From NCBI RefSeq assembly GCF_000235485.1, contig NZ_JH378888.1, positions 312,124-376,123 on the forward strand: DNA of 64,000 bases, given 5' to 3'. A program made the position numbers and the translations under genes. Origin of the DNA: Streptococcus sp. oral taxon 058 str. F0407 (GTDB lineage Bacteria > Bacillota > Bacilli > Lactobacillales > Streptococcaceae). Below the pieces are notes generated by a model. It was not told the DNA's origin. It was given only the letters and a program-made list of their open reading frames with translations, and made no database searches. Position 1 is the first letter of the stretch. Each line of letters opens with the position of its first letter. Of the stretch, positions 1 through 8,887 are shown in pieces.

Positions 1-2
1 TC

Positions 3-182
3 TGGAACACGCAAAGTGTCCAAGTGGCTGTTTTAGCCACGTTGATAGAGCTTTTTGCCTTTATCGAATGGTTTAATTATTTCCTCGTACGCCTATCTTA
101 TAGTTTGAACCCGCTTGTTTTATGGAAACGAATTACTAAGGGAAAACTTGAAAAAAGCAGAATAGCCAAGGAGTTGAGGTAG
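3..182 (+). CDS. C-terminal part of a membrane-associated protein (truncated by window edge)
   Basis: An open frame enters from the left edge and runs 59 codons to TAG at 180-182. The visible tail starts with a hydrophobic stretch rich in Val, Leu, Ile and Phe, then a second aromatic/hydrophobic stretch, and ends with a lysine/arginine-rich tail, as in a small integral membrane protein. I do not recognise the family. The stop lies 4 bases before the next start codon, so the two genes are probably co-transcribed. Its position just before immunity-like genes suggests it belongs to the same accessory block. Confidence 0.5.
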   Translation, partial: WNTQSVQVAVLATLIELFAFIEWFNYFLVRLSYSLNPLVLWKRITKGKLEKSRIAKELR

Positions 183-186
183 GGAA

Positions 187-633
187 ATGAATGGAGGAAA
201 TGGATTGGATAATATAATTCTACGAACTGAGTGGTTCGACGAAATAGAAAAATTTTGTGAAATAAGACTGGATTGTGAGACAAAATATCTAACAATTTAT
301 CAGGTATGCTACATTTTTGAAGAGGAGATGAGCAAGGTATATATTGCTATAGATGAATATATAAAAAATCCTCATCAAACAAAAAAGATTATTTTCGGAG
401 ACGATAGTGAGAGGGGAAGTGGGTATTTTAGTTTCTTACTAACTCCCATCAACTTAAAAGAAGAATTAAAAATTGAAGTGGACATGGAAATTGCTGACAA
501 TGAAAATGGTTTGCATCGTTGTAAATTCTATGTAAATACTCAATTGGAAAATTTTAAGTATTTCAGAAACAATTTACCTAGAATATTTTCGCAAAACTCT
601 GATAAGGAAATTAAATTGCATCCATATTTTTAG
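187..633 (+). CDS. Hypothetical 148-aa protein, possible immunity protein
   Basis: This is an acidic, soluble protein with no signal peptide or membrane segment. The ATG at 187 follows AAGGAG and GAGGTAGGG, both inside the end of the preceding gene. The order of features, an N-terminal beta-rich part and a C-terminal segment with an RCKFYV-like strand followed by a helix, resembles small toxin-immunity proteins, but I cannot name the family. It sits upstream of Imm40-like and DUF2185-like genes, and that context is the main support for an immunity role. Base composition is clearly more AT-rich than the housekeeping genes downstream, which suggests horizontal acquisition. Confidence 0.6.
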   Translation: MNGGNGLDNIILRTEWFDEIEKFCEIRLDCETKYLTIYQVCYIFEEEMSKVYIAIDEYIKNPHQTKKIIFGDDSERGSGYFSFLLTPINLKEELKIEVDMEIADNENGLHRCKFYVNTQLENFKYFRNNLPRIFSQNSDKEIKLHPYF

Positions 634-736
634 TAGAATTGAAAAATTTAATAAGGTTTTAAAGATAAATATTAAAGAAATTATTTTAAAAGAGAAATCA
701 TATGAAATAGTTTAATTTAAATTTTGGAGATTATAA

Positions 737-847
737 ATGAGAACTATTGTTTTACAAATACATTATAAAAATATCGAACTGACTCAAGAGTGTCGACTTA
801 CTCTCATTGATAGCAAAATAGGAGTCCAATCATATGGAACTAGGTAA
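737..847 (+). CDS. Short 36-aa ORF, probably a truncated gene remnant
   Basis: An ATG at 737 is preceded by GGAG at a normal distance of 7 bases and opens a 36-codon frame that ends at 845-847, just inside the start of the Imm40-like gene in another frame. The good ribosome binding site but very short product suggests the 5' end of a gene whose remainder was lost when the downstream gene was joined to it. It could also be a leader peptide. No family is recognised. The 100 bases before it (634-736) show nothing else. Confidence 0.3.
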   Translation: MRTIVLQIHYKNIELTQECRLTLIDSKIGVQSYGTR

Positions 848-1151
848 ATTTAATTTTGAAAATAGAGGTCAGTCGCTAGCAGAATTGGGTGTTGCAAGTT
901 ATGCATATACATATCAAGATATGTTGGCCTATATAGACTGGATAGAGTTGAAAAAGTTTATGATTCTTGGTGGCGATGTCTATGTAGAGAGAGATGGGGG
1001 ACTTGAGTTGACCTATGATAGCTGGTATTACTCTCCTAAAAATAATGATAGCGACTTACTCCAGTCAATTTCTGTAGCAAAAGATTATATCAACCAGTAT
1101 GTAGATAGCAATGGAAAACATTTTTATTTTACAGTAGTTACTTCAGAATAG
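834..1151 (+). CDS. Immunity protein 40 (Imm40)-like protein
   Basis: A 105-aa soluble protein. Around residues 43-65 it has ILGGDVYVE, an acidic/Gly linker, then LTYDSWYY. This GGDVY ... YDxWY pattern, followed by a helix with an AKDYI motif, is how I recognise the Imm40 family of polymorphic-toxin immunity proteins. Family members neutralise a cognate toxin in the producing cell; none is encoded next to it here. The start at 834 follows AGGAG by 8 bases. It lies between two other immunity-like genes, consistent with an array of orphan immunity genes. The family call is from memory of the motif, not a search. Confidence 0.65.
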   Translation: MELGKFNFENRGQSLAELGVASYAYTYQDMLAYIDWIELKKFMILGGDVYVERDGGLELTYDSWYYSPKNNDSDLLQSISVAKDYINQYVDSNGKHFYFTVVTSE

Positions 1152-1205
1152 ATGGAATTGATAGTATAATAGCAATTAGAGGTCATAAATATTAGTAAAA
1201 CAGGA

Positions 1206-1511
1206 ATGGGATTAGGTGCTTCAATAGTGTCTAATAATATTTTAAGAAATAAGGCGAATATAAAATGGATATTCCGAGAGGATTCCGTTGATGAACTAGA
1301 TAATGGATGGCGTTTTTTTTCCAAAATAGATACTGAAGAGTATCTATCACATTCAGAAAATATGTCAGTATGTGACTGGAGTACAATTGTTGAAATAGAA
1401 TCTGCGGTATTATCAATTTTTAACGTGCCTATTGGAACAGAACTCATACTTATTTACGAAGGTGAGAAGAAGTATTTCTTAGATTCAAATACTGGCGAAA
1501 AAATTTTTTAA
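1206..1511 (+). CDS. DUF2185 / Imm33-like immunity protein
   Basis: A 101-aa protein with GASIVS near the N terminus, then FRED, GWRFFSKIDTEEYL and a C-terminal PIGTEL segment. This matches the DUF2185 (Imm33-type) pattern of a conserved GWRFFSG-like core followed by an ENxxxxxxxTIxEI helix. The ATG at 1206 has no good ribosome binding site. The same frame continues upstream to an ATG at 1152, immediately after the Imm40 stop, but is interrupted by TAA TAG at 1167-1172. The gene may therefore have lost its original start and now initiate at 1206, or be inactive. Confidence 0.6.
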   Translation: MGLGASIVSNNILRNKANIKWIFREDSVDELDNGWRFFSKIDTEEYLSHSENMSVCDWSTIVEIESAVLSIFNVPIGTELILIYEGEKKYFLDSNTGEKIF

Positions 1512-1660
1512 TAGAATTGGTATAGATTTAAGGATATTGAAAAATTAATATAAATCTCTCATTGAAAACCTAGTTTATTATGACACTTTATAATAATTAA
1601 AATTTTACTTAAGAATCTGATATATTTTAAATAACCTATCCATCTTTAATAGAACCATAC

Positions 1661-1698
1661 ATAAAACTCTCGAGGATGAATTTCTTAGAGAGTTTTAT
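1661..1698 (+). terminator. Probable intrinsic terminator
   Basis: A perfect 11-bp inverted repeat (ATAAAACTCTC at 1661-1671 and GAGAGTTTTAT at 1688-1698) with a 16-base loop lies downstream of the immunity genes. The T-rich 3' arm makes it a plausible terminator. The stretch 1512-1660 before it shows no gene. Confidence 0.6.
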
Positions 1699-1717
1699 GT
1701 TTAGATATTTTCATTTA

Positions 1718-1726
1718 TGCTATAAT
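1718..1726 (+). promoter_or_regulatory. Extended -10 promoter for the YjjG-like gene
   Basis: TGC TATAAT at 1718-1726 is a textbook extended -10 element, 32 bases before the chosen start codon. It lies just beyond the terminator of the preceding block, so transcription restarts here. Confidence 0.65.
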
Positions 1727-1757
1727 ATTCTTAATGAATTTTCAGAAAGGAAACTCA

Positions 1758-2450
1758 ATGCCCTACAAATTTCTACTCTTCGACCTCGACCACACCTTGC
1801 TTGATTTTGATACTGCTGAGGATTTGGCTCTGACACAACTTCTAAAAGAAGAAGGAGTTGCGGATATTCAAGCCTATAAAGACTATTACGTTCCTATGAA
1901 CAAGGCTCTCTGGAAGAACTTGGAGCAAAAGAAAATCAGTAAACAAGAACTGGTTAACACGCGCTTTTCACGTTTGTTTGCTCATTTTGGACTGGAGAAA
2001 GACGGTAGGTTACTGGCCCAGCGTTACCAGTTTTTTCTAGCCCAGCAGGGACAAACCCTTTCGGGAGCTCATGAACTTTTGGACTGTCTCATTGAGCGTG
2101 ATTATGAGCTGTATGCTGCGACAAATGGCATTACTGCCATTCAGACGGGTCGTTTGGCTCAATCAGGTCTGGCACCTTATTTCAACCAAGTCTTTATCTC
2201 TGAACAGTTGCAAACTCAAAAACCTGATGCACTATTTTATGAAAAAATTGGTCAGCAGATTGCAGGTTTTAGCAAAGAAAAAGCCCTGATGATTGGAGAT
2301 TCCCTAACAGCTGATATTCAAGGTGGCAATAATGCTGGGATTAATACTATCTGGTACAACCCTCATCACCTGAAAAATAAGACGCAAGCTCAGCCGACTT
2401 ACGAAGTCCATTCCTACCAAGACTTGCTGGATTGTTTGGATGCTATCTAG
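1758..2450 (+). CDS. yjjG: HAD-superfamily noncanonical pyrimidine nucleotidase, YjjG-like
   Basis: A 230-aa cytosolic haloacid-dehalogenase phosphatase. Motif I is DLDHT (nucleophile Asp9, acid/base Asp11), motif II is ATNG around residue 122, motif III Lys is in QKPD near 155, and motif IV is GDSLTAD at 180-186. The size and the C2-type helical cap between residues 20 and 90 fit the YjjG/YfnB group, which dephosphorylates noncanonical pyrimidine nucleotides such as 5-fluoro-dUMP. An in-frame ATG exists at 1734, but the Shine-Dalgarno AAAGGA at 1746-1751 points to the ATG at 1758. Confidence 0.85.
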   Translation: MPYKFLLFDLDHTLLDFDTAEDLALTQLLKEEGVADIQAYKDYYVPMNKALWKNLEQKKISKQELVNTRFSRLFAHFGLEKDGRLLAQRYQFFLAQQGQTLSGAHELLDCLIERDYELYAATNGITAIQTGRLAQSGLAPYFNQVFISEQLQTQKPDALFYEKIGQQIAGFSKEKALMIGDSLTADIQGGNNAGINTIWYNPHHLKNKTQAQPTYEVHSYQDLLDCLDAI

Positions 2451-2473
2451 TGCTTTTCCTAAGAGGGGATGAT

Positions 2474-2767
2474 ATGGAAACAAAAGTCATTGAAGAGATT
2501 GATAACTTACTAAACCTCATTGAGCAGTATCAGTTAAAAGGTGTGGTTGCTCAAGTAAATTCGTTAAAAGAGTTAAAGTATATCATAAGCAATCATATAG
2601 AGTTAAGTACTCGAGAGAAGATGAATATCCACTATTCACTCTTTCTCCCTAGGGGTGGTTTATCTGAACTCTACTATATGGACGCTAATCTTGAACGGAT
2701 GATGTCTGTAAATAATCAACTTTCCTATGCTATTGATACAATCGAAAAGTTTTTAATAGCTGATTAA
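2474..2767 (+). CDS. Hypothetical 97-aa protein
   Basis: A small soluble, mainly helical protein with no recognised domain. The first half looks like an amphipathic helix (IEEIDNLLNLIEQYQ), and the middle contains a Leu-Phe-Leu-Pro-Arg-Gly-Gly turn. The start at 2474 follows AGAGGGGAT. The gene begins 23 bases after the YjjG-like gene, so it is probably read from the same promoter. A 9-bp hairpin at 2831-2857 closes the unit. Confidence 0.55.
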   Translation: METKVIEEIDNLLNLIEQYQLKGVVAQVNSLKELKYIISNHIELSTREKMNIHYSLFLPRGGLSELYYMDANLERMMSVNNQLSYAIDTIEKFLIAD

Positions 2768-2830
2768 TCCTCTCTTTCATGTAAATATTAATGTCCAATA
2801 CTAGGATGAATAACATTATATAAGAACTGT

Positions 2831-2857
2831 AAAAAGTGGTTTCAATAGCCACTTTTT
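2831..2857 (+). terminator. Intrinsic terminator overlapping the ung promoter
   Basis: AAAAAGTGG (2831-2839) pairs with CCACTTTTT (2849-2857) around a 9-base loop. The 3' T-run is immediately followed by TGC TATAAT (2857-2865), an extended -10 for ung, so terminator and promoter share DNA. Confidence 0.7.
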
Positions 2858-2893
2858 GCTATAATAGAGGCAGTAAACATGAAGGAGTTGGCG

Positions 2894-3547
2894 ATGCAAC
2901 ACTCATCTTGGCATGCTTTGATTAAGGAGCGATTACCTGAGGGTTATTTTGGGAAAATCAATCAGTTTATGGAGCAAGTCTATGCTCAAGGAACTGTGTA
3001 CCCGCCTAAGGAAAAAGTTTTCCAGGCTCTATTGACTACACCACTTGAAGAGGTTAAGGTGGTGATTCTGGGTCAGGATCCTTATCACGGACCAGGTCAG
3101 GCGCAGGGCTTGAGTTTTTCGGTTCCAGATGCTATTCCAGCTCCACCATCCTTGCAAAACATTTTGAAAGAATTAGCAGATGATATCGGAGTTAAAGCAT
3201 CCCATGATTTGACAGCTTGGGCTGAGCAAGGAGTTTTACTTCTCAATGCTTGTTTGACTGTTCCTGCTGGTCAGGCAAATGGTCATGCTGGGCAGATTTG
3301 GGAGCCTTTTACAGATGCTGTGATTCAGGTGGTCAATCATCTAGACAGACCAGTCGTTTTTGTACTCTGGGGAGCCTATGCACGTAAGAAGAAGGCTTTG
3401 GTTACAAATCCTCATCACTTGATTATCGAATCAGCCCATCCCAGTCCTTTGTCAGTTTATAGAGGATTTTGGGGTTCCAAGCCTTTTTCCAAGGCTAATG
3501 CATTCTTAACAGAGACAGGACAAGAGCCAATCGATTGGCTTAGATAA
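2894..3547 (+). CDS. ung: Uracil-DNA glycosylase
   Basis: Removes uracil from DNA to start base-excision repair. The water-activating motif GQDPYHG is at residues 60-66 (catalytic Asp62), and the DNA-intercalation motif HPSPLS is near the C terminus. The length of 217 aa is the usual pneumococcal size. An upstream in-frame ATG at 2879 is less likely because AAGGAG at 2881-2886 is correctly spaced for the ATG at 2894. mutX follows within 10 bases, giving a two-gene DNA/nucleotide repair unit that continues into pyrC. Confidence 0.95.
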   Translation: MQHSSWHALIKERLPEGYFGKINQFMEQVYAQGTVYPPKEKVFQALLTTPLEEVKVVILGQDPYHGPGQAQGLSFSVPDAIPAPPSLQNILKELADDIGVKASHDLTAWAEQGVLLLNACLTVPAGQANGHAGQIWEPFTDAVIQVVNHLDRPVVFVLWGAYARKKKALVTNPHHLIIESAHPSPLSVYRGFWGSKPFSKANAFLTETGQEPIDWLR

Positions 3548-3556
3548 GGAGAGAAT

Positions 3557-4021
3557 ATGCCTCAGTTAGCGACGATTTGCTACATTGATAACGGGAAAGA
3601 ACTACTCATGCTCCATCGCAATAAAAAGCCCAATGATGTGCATGCGGGTAAATGGATTGGTGTGGGTGGTAAATTAGAGCGTGGAGAGACGCCTCAGGAA
3701 TGCGCAGCGCGTGAAATCCTCGAAGAAACAGGTCTAAAAGCCAAGCCAGTCCTTAAAGGAGTCATCACTTTTCCTGAGTTTACGCCTGATTTAGACTGGT
3801 ACACCTATGTGTTTAAAGTGACCGAGTTCGAGGGAGAATTGATTGACTGCAATGAGGGGACCTTAGAATGGGTTCCCTATGATGAAGTCTTAAGCAAGCC
3901 GACTTGGGAGGGGGATCACACCTTTGTTGAGTGGCTTTTAGAGGATAAACCCTTCTTTTCAGCCAAGTTTGTTTATGATGGGGATAAATTGTTGGATACC
4001 CAAGTTGATTTCTATGAATAA
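3557..4021 (+). CDS. mutX: NUDIX hydrolase, MutT/MutX 8-oxo-dGTPase type
   Basis: A 154-aa protein with a complete Nudix box at residues 37-59 (GGKLERGETP ... REILEETG). It hydrolyses oxidised nucleotides such as 8-oxo-dGTP and so lowers mutation rates in the hydrogen-peroxide-producing streptococci. The sequence closely resembles the pneumococcal MutX as I remember it. It is preceded by AAGGAGAG and lies 9 bases after ung and 12 bases before pyrC, so the three are probably one transcript. Confidence 0.92.
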   Translation: MPQLATICYIDNGKELLMLHRNKKPNDVHAGKWIGVGGKLERGETPQECAAREILEETGLKAKPVLKGVITFPEFTPDLDWYTYVFKVTEFEGELIDCNEGTLEWVPYDEVLSKPTWEGDHTFVEWLLEDKPFFSAKFVYDGDKLLDTQVDFYE

Positions 4022-4033
4022 AGGAGATAAGAT

Positions 4034-5302
4034 ATGTTATTAATTAAAAATGGTCGTGTGATGGATCCTAAGTCTGGTTTGGATCAAGTATGTGATGTCT
4101 TGGTTAAAGACACAAAAATTGTTGAAATTGCTCCAGAAATCAAGGCAGACGGAGCGCAAGTCCTAGATGCGACTGGTCTAGTAGTAGCGCCTGGTTTAGT
4201 GGACATTCATGTTCACTTCCGTGAGCCTGGTCAGACCCACAAGGAGGATATCCATACTGGTGCTCTAGCAGCTGCTGCAGGTGGTTTCACAACGGTTGTC
4301 ATGATGGCTAATACCAATCCAACCATCTCAGACGTGGAGACTTTGCAAGAAGTTCTTCAGTCAGCTGCTAAAGAGAAAATCAATGTTAAGACGGTTGCAA
4401 CTATTACCAAGAACTTTAATGGTAAAGACTTGACTGACTTTAAGGCGCTTTTAGAAGCTGGAGCCGTTGGTTTTTCTGATGACGGTATTCCGCTTGAAAG
4501 TAGCAAGGTTCTCAAAGAAGCCTTGGAAACTGCCAAGAAACTAGGTACTTTTTTCTGTCTTCACGAGGAAGATCCAGGCTTAAATGGTATTCTTGGCTTC
4601 AACGAAAACATCGCTAAAGATCACTTCAAGATTTGTGGTGCGACAGGTGTAGCAGAATATGCTATGATTGCGCGTGATGTTATGATTGCCTATGCAACTA
4701 AGGCCCATGTTCATATCCAGCATTTGTCTAAGGAAGAAAGTGTCAAGGTAGTGGAGTTTGCTCAGGGGCTAGGTGCGCAAGTCACAGCAGAAGTAGCGCC
4801 ACAGCATTTTTCTAAAACCGAAGCACTCCTTTTGACACAAGGAAGTAATGCTAAGATGAATCCTCCGCTACGTCTAGAGTCAGACCGTCGTGCAGTTATC
4901 GAAGGACTTAAGTCTGGCGTTATTACTGTTATCGCGACCGACCATGCGCCTCACCACGCCGATGAGAAAAATGTCGAGGACATCACCAAGGCACCATCTG
5001 GTATGACAGGTCTTGAAACTTCACTTTCACTTGGACTGACTTACTTGGTTGAAGCTGGTGAGTTGACCTTGATGGAATTACTAGAAAAAATGACCTGCAA
5101 TCCAGCTAAACTGTATGATTTTGAAGCAGGATACTTGGTTGAAAATGGGCCAGCGGATATCACCATCTTTGATGACAAGGCTGATCGTACTGTTGGTCCA
5201 AACTTTGCTTCAAAATCAGCTAATTCTCCATTTATCGGCGAAACCTTAAAAGGGCAGGTCAAATATACTATCTGTAAGGGACAAATCGTCTACCAAAACT
5301 AG
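4034..5302 (+). CDS. pyrC: Dihydroorotase (class I)
   Basis: A 422-aa amidohydrolase that closes N-carbamoyl-aspartate to dihydroorotate in pyrimidine synthesis. The metal-binding HVHFREPG motif is at 59-66, the ATDHAPH motif carries the catalytic Asp near residue 303, and EDPG and HIQHLS supply further metal ligands. AAGGAG precedes the ATG. It is not in a pyr operon here but follows ung-mutX, as in related streptococci. Confidence 0.95.
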   Translation: MLLIKNGRVMDPKSGLDQVCDVLVKDTKIVEIAPEIKADGAQVLDATGLVVAPGLVDIHVHFREPGQTHKEDIHTGALAAAAGGFTTVVMMANTNPTISDVETLQEVLQSAAKEKINVKTVATITKNFNGKDLTDFKALLEAGAVGFSDDGIPLESSKVLKEALETAKKLGTFFCLHEEDPGLNGILGFNENIAKDHFKICGATGVAEYAMIARDVMIAYATKAHVHIQHLSKEESVKVVEFAQGLGAQVTAEVAPQHFSKTEALLLTQGSNAKMNPPLRLESDRRAVIEGLKSGVITVIATDHAPHHADEKNVEDITKAPSGMTGLETSLSLGLTYLVEAGELTLMELLEKMTCNPAKLYDFEAGYLVENGPADITIFDDKADRTVGPNFASKSANSPFIGETLKGQVKYTICKGQIVYQN

Positions 5303-5343
5303 ATGGGACTCTGCTCTGGAATTGAAAAGAATAGAGAGCGTTT

Positions 5344-6684
5344 ATGTATCCAACCCATCAATTTAAAGATAAGTTTGTCTTATTTCTTAAGATATTTTTC
5401 CCTATCCTGATTTATCAGTTTGCCAATTATTCTGCCTCCTTTGTCGATACAACCATGACGGGGCAGTACAACACCATGGACTTGGCTGGTGTTTCAACTG
5501 CAACGAGTCTATGGAATCCTTTTTTCACCTTTTTTACAGGGATTGTTTCGGCTATGGTTCCCATCATAGGCCATCACCTAGGACGGGGGAAAAAAAACGA
5601 AGTGGCATCTGACTTTTACCAATTCATCTATTTAGCTTTGGGGCTGTCTTTGGTTTTGCTTGGCATGGTGCTTTTTCTAGCGCCCCCAGTCTTAAACCAT
5701 ATCGGACTAGAAGCCCAAGTGGCAGCTGTTTCGGTTCGATATCTTTGGTATCTGTCTATCGGAATTATTCCCTTGTTACTTTTTAGTGTCATTCGATCTT
5801 TATTGGACTCTCTTGGATTGACCAAGCTATCCATGTACCTCATGCTCTTATTGCTACCTTTAAATTGTGGATTTAACTATTTATTGATCTACGGAGCCTT
5901 TGGGTTTCCAGAGTTAGGTGGAGTAGGAGCAGGCTTAGGCACTTCCCTAGCTTACTGGTGCCTCCTTGGAATCTCTGTCATCATCCTTTTAAAGCAGGAA
6001 AAGTTAAAAGAGTTTCATTTGGAAAAACCGCTTCCGCTTGATCTAGTAAAAATCAAAGAAGGGATTCGCTTGGGCTTACCAATCGGTGGTACTGTTTTTG
6101 CTGAGGTGATTATTTTTTCAGTCGTTGGTTTGATTATGGCTAAATTTTCGTCTATGATTATTGCCAGCCACCAGTCAGCCATGAATTTTTCGAGTCTCAT
6201 GTATGCTTTTCCTATGAGTATTTCCTCTGCCATGGCCATAGTTGTTTCTTATGAGGTTGGGGCTAAGCGTTTTGATGATGCCAAGACCTATATCAAGATT
6301 GGTCGTTGGATAGCGTTGATATTTGCAGGCTTTACCTTAAGCTTCCTCTATATCTTGAGAGATGTCGTAGCCAGTTTATATGGAAATAATCCTGACTTCA
6401 TTGAACTAACATCTACCTTCCTAACTTATAGTCTATTTTTCCAATTAGCTGACACCGTTGCTGCTCCTTTACAAGGAATTCTGAGAGGTTATAAGGATAC
6501 GGTTGTTCCCTTTTATCTTGGGGTAATTGCTTACTGGGCTGTGTCCATTCCATTAGGCTTATTCCTAGATCATGTGACAACTTTGGGAGGCTATTCTTAC
6601 TGGATTGGTTTAATAGCGAGTTTAGTCGTTAGTGCTATCCTCTATCAATGGCGTTTGCAAACAATTATGAAAAAAATCAACTAA
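5344..6684 (+). CDS. MATE-family multidrug/Na+ efflux transporter
   Basis: A 446-aa integral membrane protein with about twelve hydrophobic segments arranged as two six-helix halves, typical of MATE exporters that push cationic drugs or metabolites out in exchange for Na+ or H+. The first helix holds FPILIYQFANYSASFVDT, the usual MATE start. The second repeat begins near residue 235 with LGLPIGGTVFAEV. The ribosome site before ATG 5344 is weak (AGAGAG). Substrate is unknown. Confidence 0.88.
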   Translation: MYPTHQFKDKFVLFLKIFFPILIYQFANYSASFVDTTMTGQYNTMDLAGVSTATSLWNPFFTFFTGIVSAMVPIIGHHLGRGKKNEVASDFYQFIYLALGLSLVLLGMVLFLAPPVLNHIGLEAQVAAVSVRYLWYLSIGIIPLLLFSVIRSLLDSLGLTKLSMYLMLLLLPLNCGFNYLLIYGAFGFPELGGVGAGLGTSLAYWCLLGISVIILLKQEKLKEFHLEKPLPLDLVKIKEGIRLGLPIGGTVFAEVIIFSVVGLIMAKFSSMIIASHQSAMNFSSLMYAFPMSISSAMAIVVSYEVGAKRFDDAKTYIKIGRWIALIFAGFTLSFLYILRDVVASLYGNNPDFIELTSTFLTYSLFFQLADTVAAPLQGILRGYKDTVVPFYLGVIAYWAVSIPLGLFLDHVTTLGGYSYWIGLIASLVVSAILYQWRLQTIMKKIN

Positions 6685-6737
6685 TTTTTGGAAAATTAAT
6701 TGAAAAATACTTTGTGAAAAAATATTCTAATTAAAGA

Positions 6738-6769
6738 AAATCCCTATTTCCTCGGGGATTTCTTTTTTC
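6738..6769 (+). terminator. Intrinsic terminator after the MATE gene
   Basis: AAATCCC (6738-6744) pairs with GGGATTT (6755-6761), followed by a run of T residues. Confidence 0.65.
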
Positions 6770-6799
6770 TATTTTGTGAATTTTTATAGGCCATATACT

Positions 6800-6828
6800 T
6801 TGACAGTGTATACTAAAAAAGGTAAAAT
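6800..6828 (+). promoter_or_regulatory. Promoter of the aco/pdh operon
   Basis: TTGACA at 6800-6805 and TAAAAT at 6823-6828 with a 17-base spacer form a near-consensus sigma-A promoter 36 bases upstream of the first gene. Confidence 0.75.
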
Positions 6829-6863
6829 AGTAAGAGTAAGTACAAAGTTAGAAAGGCAAGATT

Positions 6864-7832
6864 ATGTCAACTTTAGATAAAAATCTTTTGCTAGAGATGT
6901 TCCGTAAGATGGAAGAAATCCGTCGCATGGACTTAAAAATTGCTCAGTTAGTGAAAAAGGGAAAAGTTCCAGGTATGACTCACTTTTCTGTCGGTGAAGA
7001 AGCTGCTAATGTCGGAGCTATGCTGGCTCTCAACCCAGATGATTTGATTACCTCTAACCACCGTGGTCATGGTCAAGCTATCGCCAAAGGAATCGACCTC
7101 AACGGTATGATGGCTGAAATCCTTGGTAAGTACACTGGTACTTGTAAAGGAAAAGGTGGTTCCATGCACATTGCAGACCTTGATGCTGGTAACCTCGGTG
7201 CCAATGGTATCGTAGGTGGTGGTATGGGAATCGCTGTCGGTGCAGCCCTCAGTCAGCAAATGCAGAACACTGGAAAAATCGTCGTCTGCTTCTTTGGGGA
7301 TGGTGCGACCAACGAAGGTGTCTTCCACGAAGCAGTTAACATGGCTTCTATCTGGAACCTTCCCGTTATTTTCTATTGTATTAACAATGGTTACGGTATC
7401 TCTGCGGATATCAAGAAAATGACTAACGTGGAACATATCCATCACCGTAGCGCAGCTTACGGAATCCCTGGAATGTTTATCGAAGATGGAAATAATGTCA
7501 TCGATGTCTATGAAGGATTTAAGAAAGCTGTAGACCATGTTCGTGGTGGCAATGGCCCAGTCTTGATCGAAAGTGTCACTTATCGCTGGCTTGGTCACTC
7601 ATCATCTGACCCTGGTAAATATCGTACCCGTGAAGAAGTAGAATTGTGGAAACAAAAAGACCCAATCGAAAACCTTCGCAAGTACCTCATTGAAAACAAC
7701 ATTGCAAGTGCCGAAGAATTGGAAGAAATCCAATCGCAAGTCAAGGAAGCGGTAGAAGCTTCTGTTAAATTTGCGGAAGAGAGTCCATTCCCACCACTAG
7801 AATCAGCCTTTGAAGATATTTACGCAGACTAA
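6864..7832 (+). CDS. acoA: 2-oxo acid (pyruvate/acetoin) dehydrogenase E1 component, alpha subunit
   Basis: A 322-aa thiamine-diphosphate enzyme subunit. The cofactor-binding motif runs from GDG (145-147) to NN (174-175). The phosphorylation-loop region YRWLGHSSSDPGKYR is near residue 250. With E1 beta it decarboxylates the 2-oxo acid and acetylates a lipoyl arm. The gene opens an operon of E1 alpha, E1 beta, E2, E3 and lipoate ligase. In streptococci this complex is annotated as acetoin dehydrogenase or pyruvate dehydrogenase; sequence alone does not fix the substrate. Confidence 0.92.
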   Translation: MSTLDKNLLLEMFRKMEEIRRMDLKIAQLVKKGKVPGMTHFSVGEEAANVGAMLALNPDDLITSNHRGHGQAIAKGIDLNGMMAEILGKYTGTCKGKGGSMHIADLDAGNLGANGIVGGGMGIAVGAALSQQMQNTGKIVVCFFGDGATNEGVFHEAVNMASIWNLPVIFYCINNGYGISADIKKMTNVEHIHHRSAAYGIPGMFIEDGNNVIDVYEGFKKAVDHVRGGNGPVLIESVTYRWLGHSSSDPGKYRTREEVELWKQKDPIENLRKYLIENNIASAEELEEIQSQVKEAVEASVKFAEESPFPPLESAFEDIYAD

Positions 7833-7847
7833 GGAGAAAGAGATAAA

Positions 7848-8840
7848 ATGGAAACAAAAACAATGTCGTTCCGTGACACCATTATCCTTGCTATGTCTGA
7901 GGAAATGCGTCGCGATGAAAATGTATTCTTGATGGGAGAAGACGTTGGTGTCTTCGGAGGAGACTTCGGAACTTCTGTCGGAATGCTTGAAGAATTTGGT
8001 CCAGAACGTGTCCGTGACTGTCCGATTTCTGAAGCTGCTATCTCTGGAGCAGCAGCGGGAGCAGCCATGACAGGTCTTCGTCCAATCGTCGATATGACCT
8101 TTATGGATTTTTCGGTTATTGCCATGGACAATATCGTTAACCAAGCTGCTAAAACACGCTATATGTTTGGTGGTAAGGGACAGGTTCCAATGACTGTTCG
8201 ATGTGCAGCTGGTAATGGAGTTGGCTCTGCCGCCCAGCACTCGCAATCTCTAGAGTCTTGGTTCACTCACATTCCTGGACTTAAGGTTGTAGCACCAGGT
8301 ACGCCTGCGGATATGAAAGGACTTCTCAAGTCTTCTATCCGTGATAACAACCCAGTCATCATTCTTGAGTACAAGTCAGAATTTAACCAAAAAGGGGAAG
8401 TGCCAGTTGATCCAGATTACACAATCCCACTTGGAGTTGGGGAAATCAAACGCGAAGGAACGGATGTAACAGTCGTTACTTACGGTAAAATGCTTCGTCG
8501 TGTGGTTCAAGCAGCTGAAGAATTGGCAGAAGAAGGAATTTCGGTTGAAATTGTTGACCCACGTACCCTTGTACCGCTTGATAAGGATATCATCATTAAC
8601 TCAGTTAAGAAGACTGGTAAGGTCGTACTGGTCAACGACGCCCACAAAACAAGTGGCTATATCGGAGAGATTTCAGCTATCATTTCAGAATCAGAAGCAT
8701 TTGACTATCTAGATGCACCAATCCGCCGTTGTGCAGGAGAAGATGTGCCAATGCCTTACGCACAAAACCTAGAAAATGCAATGATCCCAACAGTTGAAAG
8801 CATCAAAGATGCCATCCGTAAAACTTATAACAAAGAATAG
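7848..8840 (+). CDS. acoB: 2-oxo acid dehydrogenase E1 component, beta subunit
   Basis: A 330-aa transketolase-type subunit that completes the alpha2beta2 E1. It shows the MGEDVGVFGG start, a Glu-containing SEAAISGAAAGAAM helix that lines the TPP site, and a C-terminal transketolase-C domain with EIVDPRTLVPLD. It starts 15 bases after acoA behind AAGGAGAAAG. It is followed not by E2 directly but by a 328-base gap with hairpins. Confidence 0.93.
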   Translation: METKTMSFRDTIILAMSEEMRRDENVFLMGEDVGVFGGDFGTSVGMLEEFGPERVRDCPISEAAISGAAAGAAMTGLRPIVDMTFMDFSVIAMDNIVNQAAKTRYMFGGKGQVPMTVRCAAGNGVGSAAQHSQSLESWFTHIPGLKVVAPGTPADMKGLLKSSIRDNNPVIILEYKSEFNQKGEVPVDPDYTIPLGVGEIKREGTDVTVVTYGKMLRRVVQAAEELAEEGISVEIVDPRTLVPLDKDIIINSVKKTGKVVLVNDAHKTSGYIGEISAIISESEAFDYLDAPIRRCAGEDVPMPYAQNLENAMIPTVESIKDAIRKTYNKE

Positions 8841-8887
8841 AACAACATAAGATAAATTATGTAACCTATTTCTGGATTTTAACTTTA

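Noticed and set aside
6948-7598. A 216-codon minus-strand frame inside acoA
   Set aside because: It is fully antisense to a clear E1 alpha gene, and its composition follows from the codon use of acoA.
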